A stretch of DNA of 64,000 nucleotides from assembly GCF_901873445.1 (NCBI RefSeq), contig NZ_CABFLN010000016.1:62001-126000 (forward strand). The letters run 5' to 3'. Source of the stretch: Gemella haemolysans (GTDB lineage Bacteria > Bacillota > Bacilli > Staphylococcales > Gemellaceae). The translations under genes and the position numbers were made by a program. Numbering within the stretch: position 1 is the first letter of the stretch; every line of letters starts with the position of its first letter. The notes under the pieces were generated by a model. That model made no database searches, was not told the DNA's origin, and saw only the letters and a list, made by a program, of their open reading frames with translations. Below, piece after piece: positions 38,856 to 46,343 of the stretch.

Positions 38856-39659
38856 TTAGCCATTAATTATTTCATATGTTATTAGGGCTTCTTTCATAAC
38901 TTTTACATTATGGACACGTACCATTCTAGCTCCTCGTTTTACCGCTTCTAATGATAAAGCCGCACTTACTATATCTCTATCTTTAGGGTTACTATTACCA
39001 CCTAATACATAATCTGTAGTTCTTTTTCTACTTACCGCATATAAGATTTCACAACCTAATGAATTAAGTAATTCTAGTTTACGTGTGATTTCTAAATTAG
39101 CTTCTGCAGTTTTACCGAATCCCATTCCTGGATCGACGATTATGTTTTCTTTCTTCACACCAGCATTTAAGCAAATATCAACACTCTCGCCTAGTTCACG
39201 TACAACTTGTTCAATCTCTTTCCCTTCTTCTACACCACCATTGTGCATGATGAAGATTGGAATATCATGTTTAGCAGCTACTTCTGCCATAGTACTTCCT
39301 TTAGCACCATTCACATCATTTAGTACATCTACTCCTGCTTCAATCATGTATTCAGCTACATTAGGTTTATACGTATCGACACTAAAACACACATTAGGGA
39401 ATGTTTTTCTTAAAGTTGGAAATACACTTTGTAATCTAGCTAGTTCATCTTCCTCGCTAACTACAGTAGAACCTGGACGAGTCGATTCAGCACCGATATC
39501 AATAATATCCGCACCTTCAGCTACCATCTTACGAACTCCTTCTATCGCAGCTTCCACATCATAAAAATCTCCCCCATCTGAAAATGAATCAGGAGTAAAG
39601 TTCAATATCCCCATAATTAAATATTTTTTTTCATTTAATAATTGTTTTAATTTATTCAT
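38856..39659 (-). CDS. folP: Dihydropteroate synthase
   Basis: Joins p-aminobenzoate to the pterin diphosphate in folate synthesis; the sulfonamide target. 267 residues with MGILNFTPDSFSDGG, DIGAESTRPG, SVDTYKPNVAE and DPGMGFGKT. Other folate genes (folE, folB, folK) are not adjacent; folC is 4 kb away. Followed by the helicase gene at 20 bp. Confidence 0.97.
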   Translation of the reverse strand: MNKLKQLLNEKKYLIMGILNFTPDSFSDGGDFYDVEAAIEGVRKMVAEGADIIDIGAESTRPGSTVVSEEDELARLQSVFPTLRKTFPNVCFSVDTYKPNVAEYMIEAGVDVLNDVNGAKGSTMAEVAAKHDIPIFIMHNGGVEEGKEIEQVVRELGESVDICLNAGVKKENIIVDPGMGFGKTAEANLEITRKLELLNSLGCEILYAVSRKRTTDYVLGGNSNPKDRDIVSAALSLEAVKRGARMVRVHNVKVMKEALITYEIING

Positions 39660-39725
39660 TCTGTCACCTTATCGTTTTATTTTACATACCTTACTATTAT
39701 ATCATGTGAGTATGGTGTTTGCAGT

Positions 39726-39771
39726 AAAAAAAGAAGCAACTCTAAAATCTTAATTTTAGAATTACTTCTCT
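39726..39771 (-). terminator. Terminator of the MATE gene
   Basis: On the minus strand AGAAGTAATTCTAAAAT pairs with ATTTTAGAGTTGCTTCT (wobbles), then seven T. It separates the MATE gene from folP. Confidence 0.85.
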
Positions 39772-39802
39772 ATTTTGTTAATTGGGTACTACTCCCAGCT
39801 TT

Positions 39803-41155
39803 CTACTCACTCTTTTTCTTCAATGAACGAATGACGGGTTCTTTCCTAAATGCATAATACAATTGAGCTGCCATTACAACCCATAGAATAGGTTCTACAA
39901 ATATTACTCCTAAATATCCTGCACTTGGAATAATAAATATTACAAATAATATTTTCCCTAGCATTTCTATAATACTTGAAACTAGTGGCATCATCTTTTG
40001 TCCTAATCCTTGCAAGGCATTTCTTAATATTACTAATACACTTAATATCGGATAAAATGCTGAACTAATTTTTAGATATAATGAAGCTTGATAAATTAAT
40101 TCTTCATCATTGCTTCCTGTGACAAGTCCATTTAGATATGGACTAGCAAAGAATAATACAATACTAATAAAAATTGACCAAGTAATCGCAATAGCCATCG
40201 CTTGTCGAAGACCTTCAACAATACGTCTATATTGTCTCGCACCAAAATTCTGCGATGTGAAGGTTGTTACAGTCGCGTTCATAGCTATTATTGGAAGAAG
40301 TGCAAATATCATTATTCTTCTAGCACTTGTCTGAGCACTGATAATCGTTGAACCTAAGGCATTAATCGAAGTTTGCAAAATTAAAGTTCCAATCGAAACA
40401 ACAGAAAACATAAGCCCCATAGAAATACCTTGCCCCAATAAATCAGCATAAAGTTTTTTATTCCATGCAAAATGTTTTTTAGATGGTATTAAAAACGGAG
40501 TTTTTTTGCGAATATAAATAAAACACAATACAGCAGACACTCCTTGTGAAATAATAGTTGCTACCCCAGCCGAGCGTACACCCATATGTAAATATGCTAT
40601 GAAATATATATCTAATACAGTGTTAATAATTGCTGAAAAAATTAAAAAATATAATGCAGCCTTACTATCTCCTACTGCTCGAAGTAGTCCAGCACATAAA
40701 TTATACGCAAGAGTAACACCTACAAATACTACTATAAGATAAATATACTCATAAGACTGAGCAATAATATTACTTGGTGTCCCAAGTAATTTCAATAATG
40801 GATATAAAGCAAAATTACCTAATACGGCAATTATAATGCTCAATACTCCACCTATAACAAACATAACAGCTACAGCACTCTTTAACTTTTCATAGTCTCC
40901 TGCACCATAATAACGGGCAATAACTATACCCATACCATTTCCTGTACCTAATGCAAAACCAACTACAAGCTCAAATATCGCAGCAGTAGCTCCAACAGCA
41001 GCAAGGGATTCTTCTCCAAGGAATCTACCAACAATCATAATATCTACCGTATTATAGAGTTGCTGAAAAATATTTGCTATCATAATTGGTATCGCAAAAG
41101 CTATCATCGCCCGTAAAATCGGGCCTTCTAATAAATTTACTGATGTTTTTTTCAT
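39803..41155 (-). CDS. MATE family multidrug efflux transporter
   Basis: 450 residues, 12 membrane segments in two halves, N-terminus with IMIANIFQQLYNTVDIMIVGRF typical of the MATE/NorM-MepA family. Exports cationic compounds with Na+ or H+ exchange. The start at 41155 has no ribosome site and lies only 7 bases beyond a TATAAT, so its mRNA may be leaderless. Upstream is the structured repeat region described separately. Confidence 0.9.
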   Translation of the reverse strand: MKKTSVNLLEGPILRAMIAFAIPIMIANIFQQLYNTVDIMIVGRFLGEESLAAVGATAAIFELVVGFALGTGNGMGIVIARYYGAGDYEKLKSAVAVMFVIGGVLSIIIAVLGNFALYPLLKLLGTPSNIIAQSYEYIYLIVVFVGVTLAYNLCAGLLRAVGDSKAALYFLIFSAIINTVLDIYFIAYLHMGVRSAGVATIISQGVSAVLCFIYIRKKTPFLIPSKKHFAWNKKLYADLLGQGISMGLMFSVVSIGTLILQTSINALGSTIISAQTSARRIMIFALLPIIAMNATVTTFTSQNFGARQYRRIVEGLRQAMAIAITWSIFISIVLFFASPYLNGLVTGSNDEELIYQASLYLKISSAFYPILSVLVILRNALQGLGQKMMPLVSSIIEMLGKILFVIFIIPSAGYLGVIFVEPILWVVMAAQLYYAFRKEPVIRSLKKKSE

Positions 41156-41162
41156 AAATTAT

Positions 41163-41190
41163 ATTATAGCACTTTGAAATAAAGTTTCAA
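41163..41190 (-). promoter_or_regulatory. Promoter of the MATE gene (leaderless arrangement)
   Basis: On the minus strand TTGAAA (41185-41190) and TATAAT (41163-41168) are 16 bp apart. The first base of the ATG is the 8th base after the -10, the usual transcription start distance. Confidence 0.6.
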
Positions 41191-41212
41191 GAAAAAACCT
41201 GAAAACTATTCT

Positions 41213-41440
41213 GAAAATGGAGAAAGGCCCATCTTTCGATGGACCGTATATTTCACTGATTCGAAACTAAGAATTTTCTCGTCCTTTCGTCCTAAAAATT
41301 CTAGTTTCTGTAGCATGTGTTATTCGTACATTCTATCTGCTTCCTCCAGACTTGATAGAATTACGACTAACCGATGAAAAAAAATATCTATTATCTACAT
41401 AGTTTAAACTCAAAATCAAAAATTACCCTAGAAATGGAGA
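41213..41440 (-). ncRNA. Candidate structured RNA: diverged repeat copy 1 with a 121-bp insert
   Basis: The left part (41213-41252) matches the repeat family, including hairpin GGTCCATC-GAAA-GATGGGCC (minus strand) and CCTTTCTCC. The right part (41374-41386) keeps ATTTTTTTTCAT. Between these, where the other copies are contiguous, lies 41253-41373 with two strong hairpins: GAAACTA-GAATTTT/AAAATTC-(T)-TAGTTTC (about 41263-41309, loop containing GGACGAAAGGACGA) and ATTCTATC/GATAGAAT (41330-41361, enclosing GGAGGAAGC). No open reading frame is present. It might be a small RNA or a riboswitch-like leader; no known family was recognised. Confidence 0.45.
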
Positions 41441-41568
41441 AAGGTCCACCTTCCGATGGACCGTATATTATGAAAAAAAATATTATTAAGTTTTGTTATG
41501 CTTATATTATATCCCACTTACCTTACGTGAACTTTAGACTATAATTAAAATGAAACTAAAGTTGAAAA
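41430..41568 (-). repeat. 137-bp repeat, copy 2
   Basis: Near-identical to copies at 42180 and 42669. Contains hairpin GGTCCATC-GGAA-GGTGGACC (minus strand), a conserved T-run, a conserved TATAAT, and an AACTTTAG/CTAAAGTT inverted repeat. It follows the 3' end of the minus-strand GNAT gene. Confidence 0.9.
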
Positions 41569-41584
41569 ATTTTGAAAATAATAA

Positions 41585-42040
41585 TTATCTAGTTCTTTTC
41601 ATAATATACTTCAAATTTGGACATTCTATCACTTTATCAATTTTAAAACCTAATTTCTCATACAGGTTCTTAGCGATTATATTAGAATCAAATACTGTTA
41701 AAGTTATACTATCAATATTTTCATCTTCAAAAATATACTGAACAAATGATCCTAATGCATTTTTTCCAAAACCTTGTCCTATTTTTTGTGGATTTAAAAT
41801 AAATCTCCCTAAATGCACATTATCTCCCTCGATTTTTATAATTTGTATTATTCCAAGAAATTCTTCTTCATGAAAAATAGAAAATATATTCTCTAATTTC
41901 TGTATCTTATTTAAATTTAAAGGATAAGAAACCTTTAATCCCATCCATTGCTTTTGAAATTCTTCACCTTTCTCATTCGACCATTTACAGATCACTAGAG
42001 AATGGTTTTTGTTTATACCTTTTTCAAATCTAATATCCAT
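41585..42040 (-). CDS. GNAT family N-acetyltransferase
   Basis: 151 residues. Acetyl-CoA-binding features: GRFILNPQKIGQGFGKNALG (R/Q-x-x-G-x-G/A motif, about 92-111) and the C-terminal VFDSNIIAKNLYEKLGFK. The substrate is unknown. GAAGGTG lies ahead of the ATG. The gene is bounded on both sides by the 137-bp repeats, like a cassette. Confidence 0.85.
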   Translation of the reverse strand: MDIRFEKGINKNHSLVICKWSNEKGEEFQKQWMGLKVSYPLNLNKIQKLENIFSIFHEEEFLGIIQIIKIEGDNVHLGRFILNPQKIGQGFGKNALGSFVQYIFEDENIDSITLTVFDSNIIAKNLYEKLGFKIDKVIECPNLKYIMKRTR

Positions 42041-42425
42041 ATCTACACCTTCGCAAAAATCACCTATACTAAATACTTTAATTTGCTAACCTCTTAATAG
42101 CATGAGTATTCATAGAATTTATTAATTATCAATTTAAATATATTATATTTACAAAAATAATAACTTGTCAAGTCCTTCCAGAAATGGAGAAAGGCTCATC
42201 TTTAGATGAGCCGTATATTATGAAAAAAAATATTATTAAGTTTTGTTATGTTTATATTATATCCCACTTACCTTACATGAACTTTAGACTATAATTAAAA
42301 TGAAACTAAAGTTGAATGATTATTTTCTGAAAAATATTTTACTTAAAGATTTACTTTTTATCAAATTCATTTCTTATATTGACAATACTAAAAATGATGG
42401 TATATTTTTATAGTGAGGTGATAAT
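42041..42425. promoter_or_regulatory. Intergenic region with repeat copy 3 and the promoter of the 67-aa gene
   Basis: Apart from repeat copy 3, the stretch holds TTGACA (42379-42384) and TATATT (42401-42406), 16 bp apart on the plus strand, a plausible promoter giving a very short leader with GAGGTG. No clear promoter for the GNAT gene was found. Confidence 0.55.
42180..42316 (-). repeat. 137-bp repeat, copy 3
   Basis: Hairpin GGCTCATC-TAAA-GATGAGCC (minus strand, 8 perfect pairs), followed by CTTTCTCC. Relative to copy 2 two stem pairs differ on both arms. It lies between the GNAT gene and the 67-aa gene. Confidence 0.9.
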
Positions 42426-42629
42426 ATGCAAAAACACAACATAAAGTATATTACAAATAGAATTTTTAAAAAAACATCTAATCATATTCCAGGAAAATTA
42501 CAATCCCATACAAATAAAGAACGATTAGAGGCTAAATTTCTACAAGCAGGAATTAAAGATATCAAAAATAAAAACCTTATTGACGGAGAAAAAATTCTCT
42601 CAAATCTGGAAAAGAAATATAATATATAG
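42426..42629 (+). CDS. Small 67-residue protein, possible antitoxin-like
   Basis: Not confidently recognised. A basic first half and a second half, AGIKDIKNKNLIDGEKILSNLEKKYNI, whose helix-DIK-x-x-x-LIDGE-helix pattern resembles C-termini of small RelB/ribbon-helix-helix type antitoxins. No toxin gene is adjacent. GAGGTG 5 bases ahead and a promoter support expression. It is flanked by two copies of the 137-bp repeat. Confidence 0.6.
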   Translation: MQKHNIKYITNRIFKKTSNHIPGKLQSHTNKERLEAKFLQAGIKDIKNKNLIDGEKILSNLEKKYNI

Positions 42630-42668
42630 ATATAGCCTACAATTATAGTAACTTCAGAAAATTACTCA

Positions 42669-42806
42669 AGAAATGGAGAAAGACTCATCTTTCGATGAGC
42701 CGTATATTATGAAAAAAAATATTATTAAGTTTTGTTGTGTTTATATTATATCTCACTTACCTTATATGAACTTTAGACTATAATTAAAATGAAACTAAAG
42801 TTGAAA
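42669..42806 (-). repeat. 137-bp repeat, copy 4
   Basis: Hairpin GGCTCATC-GAAA-GATGAGTC (minus strand; one U-G wobble), CTTTCTCC after it. It follows the 3' end of the minus-strand NmrA gene. Confidence 0.9.
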
Positions 42807-42832
42807 AGTTTCGAAATTTTTTAATTTTCATT

Positions 42833-43675
42833 TTATTCCCCCTCAACATACTCCTCTAAAAGTTGTTCTAATGATGTTGCCGGTCTTCCTAATACTGTTT
42901 CTATATCTAGTGAAACTCCTTCTTGTTCACCTTTTTCTATAGCTGTATATGTACTTACCCATGAATCATATTCCCATTGTTCCGCATCCCATTTTCGACG
43001 TGATTGATAGGCTTCTTCTACTGTTTCATTGTAATATGTAATTTCCTTACCTGTTTTTTCACTAACAATCTCAGCAATCTCATTCATAGATAAATTTCGT
43101 GGACCTGTTAAGTTTAATACTTTATTTCTATATTCTTCTGTATTTAACATAACTGCCACTACCATATCTGAAGCATCTTTACGCGCTACTGCAGACACTA
43201 AACCATCCCCTGCCGGTCCTCGAAGTTCTCCATATTCAAAACACATATCTAAAAAGAAATCTAAATAAAAATTATCTCTAAGAAATGTATATTGTAAACC
43301 TTGTTCTTTTATATATTTTTCTGTTTGATAGTGATCTCGTGATAAAGTAAATGTTGCATCTTCTTTATTATTATAGAATGAAATATATACAATATGTTCT
43401 ACTCCTGCTGTTTTAGCTACATCAATAAATCCAATATGCTCCTCCAACCTTTGAGGGTTTTCTTTAGCTGAAACCATTAATAATGTTTTTACTCCAGTTA
43501 ATGCAGCTCGACTTTCTTCGCTATTCTCGTAACTTGCTTTTCTCACTTCTGCATTGCTATATTTTTTAGCTTTCAGAGGATTTCTTGCGATATGAACTGT
43601 ATCTATCCCACGTTCACTTAAAACTTTCGCTACTCTTCCACCTAATTTTCCTGTTACACCTGTTATTGCTATCAT
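42833..43675 (-). CDS. NmrA-like / NAD(P)-binding oxidoreductase (quinone reductase type)
   Basis: 280 residues from the ATG at 43675, chosen because AAAGGAG lies 8 bases ahead and the protein then begins MIAITGVTGKLGGR, the Rossmann motif; the longer frame adds a hydrophobic leader with no site. Similar to the NmrA/QorB-type SDR group that binds NADPH and may reduce quinones or sense redox state. An inverted repeat upstream suggests control by an HxlR-type or similar repressor. Confidence 0.85.
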   Translation of the reverse strand: MIAITGVTGKLGGRVAKVLSERGIDTVHIARNPLKAKKYSNAEVRKASYENSEESRAALTGVKTLLMVSAKENPQRLEEHIGFIDVAKTAGVEHIVYISFYNNKEDATFTLSRDHYQTEKYIKEQGLQYTFLRDNFYLDFFLDMCFEYGELRGPAGDGLVSAVARKDASDMVVAVMLNTEEYRNKVLNLTGPRNLSMNEIAEIVSEKTGKEITYYNETVEEAYQSRRKWDAEQWEYDSWVSTYTAIEKGEQEGVSLDIETVLGRPATSLEQLLEEYVEGE

Positions 43676-43762
43676 GTTTTTCTCCTTTTTTAACTCTATA
43701 TTCTTCATTAATAATACTAGCATACTAAAAATTAAAATTAAAGTACTCACTTTATTGTATTT

Positions 43763-43782
43763 TAGTTACCCTAAAGTAACTA
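43763..43782. promoter_or_regulatory. Palindromic operator upstream of the NmrA-like gene
   Basis: TAGTTAC-N6-GTAACTA is a perfect 7-bp inverted repeat. It resembles operators of redox- or electrophile-sensing HxlR/DUF24 repressors, which often control such oxidoreductases. A TACAAT just downstream on the minus strand could be the -10. The regulator is not in the window. Confidence 0.5.
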
Positions 43783-43822
43783 TTACCCAAACACCTCCTT
43801 TAAGATCACCAAAATTATATCC

Positions 43823-43851
43823 TTTACAATTCATCTTTATCATTATAAAAT
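43823..43851 (+). promoter_or_regulatory. folC promoter
   Basis: TTTACA (43823-43828) and TAAAAT (43846-43851) are spaced by 17 bp, 35 bp ahead of the coding start. Confidence 0.6.
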
Positions 43852-43886
43852 TAAGTGTATATTATTAGAAATGTTGGTGTTTATTT

Positions 43887-45320
43887 ATGAATTTGAATTG
43901 TAAAAGAAAATTTGAGAAATATTTAAAAGAAAATAATTTAGAAGATAAAAATAACATATTAGAACTTTTCAATCAGTTAAGTTTAGAGCAACTTGCTGAA
44001 AAACTTCTAACTTTAGATGAAGATGAAATTGTAAACTATGCAACTGAATGTGTTTGCGAAGAACTTCTTATTACTTCATCGTATAAAATAGAACGTACTG
44101 GAATGAAACTTGGCCTTCACAGAATGGAACATATTCTTGAACTCTTCGACCATCCTGAAAAAGATCTTAAAGTAATTCATGTTGCTGGTACTAATGGTAA
44201 GGGATCTACTTGTTCTTATTTAAAAGATGTCTTAAAAACTAAGTATAGAGTTGGATTATACACAAGTCCCGGTATGCTAAGTTTTAATGATAGAATTCGT
44301 GTTAATGATGATTTTATTTCATATAAAGAAGCCTATCGATTATTCAAACTAGTTCAAGAAACTTACGACAAAAATAATCCAGACCCTAGTGATAAACTGT
44401 CATTCTTCGAAATTATCACTGGTGTAGCTTTATTATATTTTAGAGAGCAAAAAACAGATTTCGTTATTATGGAAGTTGGTCTTGGTGGAAGATACGACGG
44501 AACAAATATTTTTAAAGAAAAAGTATTATCTATTATTACAAAAATCGGCCTAGATCACACTGCGATTCTTGGCGATACTCTTGAAAAAATCGCCTATGAA
44601 AAAGGTGGAATTATCCAAGAAAATGATAATGTCCTAATATATCCTGCTAGTGAAGGTGTTGTAAATGTAATAAAAGACATCTGTCAGGATAAAAATGCTA
44701 ACTTAAGCATACTAAACGAAGAAGATATCGTTGTGAACAAAGTCGAAGCTAGAGGTAACGAATTCTCATATAAAGGTGTAAATTATTCTACAAAAATGGT
44801 CGGTGCACACCAAACTTTTAACGCATCTTTAGCTTTAGAAGCATTATCTAATCTGAAAAAACGTGGTATTATCGATATAGAAGATGACGTTATAAAAGAA
44901 GCTCTAAGTAAATCAGTTTGGGTAGGTCGTTTAGAATGGATTCGTGACAATATTCTTCTAGATGGTGCACATAACAATGATGGAATAGATAGTTTAGCCG
45001 CCTACCTAGATAAGCAAAAATTCCCTAAATTGAAAATTCTACTTGGTATTCTTGAAGACAAAGACTATAAAGATATGATTGAAAAATTAAAAACTATTCC
45101 TGCTGAATTTTCAGCGACAAAAGTTCCAATCGAGATTAAAGAATCAAATCTCGATAATTTAGTTCAAAGTTTTGAGGATACTCATGTTACTAAATATGAG
45201 AATTATGAAGTTGCTTTAAACAATATTATTCCAAATCTAAAAGCCGATGAAACACTTTTAATTACAGGTTCACTTTATCTTATCTCAGCGGTAAGAGGTG
45301 AAATATTGGAGAAATATTAG
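43887..45320 (+). CDS. folC: Folylpolyglutamate synthase / dihydrofolate synthase with N-terminal extension
   Basis: Adds glutamate to dihydropteroate and to reduced folates. 477 residues: Mur-ligase-like P-loop AGTNGKGST at 100-108, the TSPG loop, SFFEIIT, VGLGGRYDGTN, and a C-terminal domain with LDGAHNNDG. FolC is usually about 420-440 residues with the P-loop near 50; here some 50 extra residues rich in Leu, Glu and Asn precede the usual helix. The ribosome site before the ATG is weak. Either a real extra segment or a later start is possible. Confidence 0.93.
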   Translation: MNLNCKRKFEKYLKENNLEDKNNILELFNQLSLEQLAEKLLTLDEDEIVNYATECVCEELLITSSYKIERTGMKLGLHRMEHILELFDHPEKDLKVIHVAGTNGKGSTCSYLKDVLKTKYRVGLYTSPGMLSFNDRIRVNDDFISYKEAYRLFKLVQETYDKNNPDPSDKLSFFEIITGVALLYFREQKTDFVIMEVGLGGRYDGTNIFKEKVLSIITKIGLDHTAILGDTLEKIAYEKGGIIQENDNVLIYPASEGVVNVIKDICQDKNANLSILNEEDIVVNKVEARGNEFSYKGVNYSTKMVGAHQTFNASLALEALSNLKKRGIIDIEDDVIKEALSKSVWVGRLEWIRDNILLDGAHNNDGIDSLAAYLDKQKFPKLKILLGILEDKDYKDMIEKLKTIPAEFSATKVPIEIKESNLDNLVQSFEDTHVTKYENYEVALNNIIPNLKADETLLITGSLYLISAVRGEILEKY

Positions 45321-45336
45321 AAATATTAAAAATCCA

Positions 45337-45391
45337 GGGAGTGACTCAAGAATCGTGATTTCGAAGAAATCGATTTTGTCGAGTCATCCCC
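45337..45391 (+). repeat. Copy C of the 55-bp dispersed palindrome
   Basis: GTGACTC..AATCG..ATTTC-GAA-GAAAT..CGATT..GAGTCAT, flanked by GGGA and TCCCC. It starts 16 bases after folC. Orientation is inverted relative to copies B and D. A G/T mispair in the outer arm is a G-U wobble in plus-strand RNA, the direction of folC. Confidence 0.85.
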
Positions 45392-45545
45392 GCAAAGTTT
45401 ATTAGATATCTAAAAAGCTTTCACAAAGCGAATTTAGATATTAATAAACCACTGCGTCTATGGGTTCTCATATAAACTTTGTTAAGTTTTAGGTCTTTTG
45501 GGGCTGCCCTTGGATTTTATTTATTGATTTTAATACATGGAATAG
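45392..45545. other. Intergenic stretch, nothing recognised
   Basis: Contains an inverted repeat TTAGATATCTAA..TTTAGATATT near 45400-45442 but no gene with a ribosome site and no clear promoter. Confidence 0.4.
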
Positions 45546-45546
45546 A

Positions 45547-45579
45547 AAAAAGAACCAGCATCTCTGCCGGTTCTTTTTT
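45547..45579. terminator. Terminator of the HAD/PTS operon
   Basis: AAAGAACC and GGTTCTTT form the stem around a partly paired loop; T-runs exist on both strands. It follows the minus-strand HAD gene directly. Confidence 0.85.
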
Positions 45580-45580
45580 A

Positions 45581-46339
45581 CTATTCATAGTTTTCTACAA
45601 AATGTTTTATCGCCGTTGCAAAATCGTCCACTACATGTGTAGCTTGATTTTTCACGTCTTGTGGCGCACGGTTCATACAGTATGAAATATCTGCTACTTT
45701 AAACATATCCACGTCATTCCCTGAGTCTCCTAAAGCTATTACTCTATCATACCCTGACCTGATAGCTTCTATACCACTAGCTTTAGAAATATTTTTTGCT
45801 GTGATTTCCATACGTGTTGAACCTGATTTATAAATCTCTACTTCTGGAAATTTTTCTTTCATTATATCGTAATGATAATCTAATTGGTCTTTTGTTGGTC
45901 TTACATTTATTTTATAGATTGTTTTTCCTTTTAGTATTTCAAAAGGATTCTCAACACAAATTAGTTCCATGTTCCACAATCTATCTTTCTTCTCATGATC
46001 AAAATTACCGATACGTTGTTTTCCATCTAAAGCATCAAATATTAATTTGCTTTCCTTTAGATATTCAAATATTCCAGTTAAATCTTTAGTAGGAATATAT
46101 TTTTCAAAAAGAACTTCATCTTGTCTTGTTACGACCGCTCCGTTAAACCCTATCATGTGTGTAACATCCATATCATTGCCTTCTGCAATATATTTGATTT
46201 CTTCAACAGAACGCCCAGTCGCAACTGAGAAATCCCCGTATTTTTTCGCATCATGATACGCTTTTAAATCTTCTTGTTCTACGAACACTGAATTCTTAAC
46301 ATATGTACCGTCTAAGTCTGTAACAAACAAATTCTTCAT
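45581..46339 (-). CDS. Cof-type HAD hydrolase (sugar phosphatase-like)
   Basis: 252 residues from the ATG at 46339, with GGAGGAA 5-11 bases ahead. DLDGTY is motif I, VATGRS motif II, and ALGDSGNDVDMF motif IV; the cap places it in the Cof/IIB group that removes phosphate from sugar phosphates or similar. It starts 4 bases after the PTS gene stop, so translation is coupled. This suggests it acts on the phosphosugar imported by that PTS, or relieves sugar-phosphate stress (inference). Confidence 0.88.
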   Translation of the reverse strand: MKNLFVTDLDGTYVKNSVFVEQEDLKAYHDAKKYGDFSVATGRSVEEIKYIAEGNDMDVTHMIGFNGAVVTRQDEVLFEKYIPTKDLTGIFEYLKESKLIFDALDGKQRIGNFDHEKKDRLWNMELICVENPFEILKGKTIYKINVRPTKDQLDYHYDIMKEKFPEVEIYKSGSTRMEITAKNISKASGIEAIRSGYDRVIALGDSGNDVDMFKVADISYCMNRAPQDVKNQATHVVDDFATAIKHFVENYE

Positions 46340-46343
46340 GAAA

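Noticed and set aside
41213..41440. Signal recognition particle RNA at the GGAGGAAGC hairpin
   Set aside because: The short match to the SRP apical motif (GGAAGGAAGCAG) lacks one base and the flanking helices do not follow the SRP pattern, so it was left as an unclassified structured region.
41213..42806. Integron cassette array or IS200/IS605-type element
   Set aside because: The repeats have no attC-like core sites, no target-site duplication was seen, and no integrase or transposase lies in the window.
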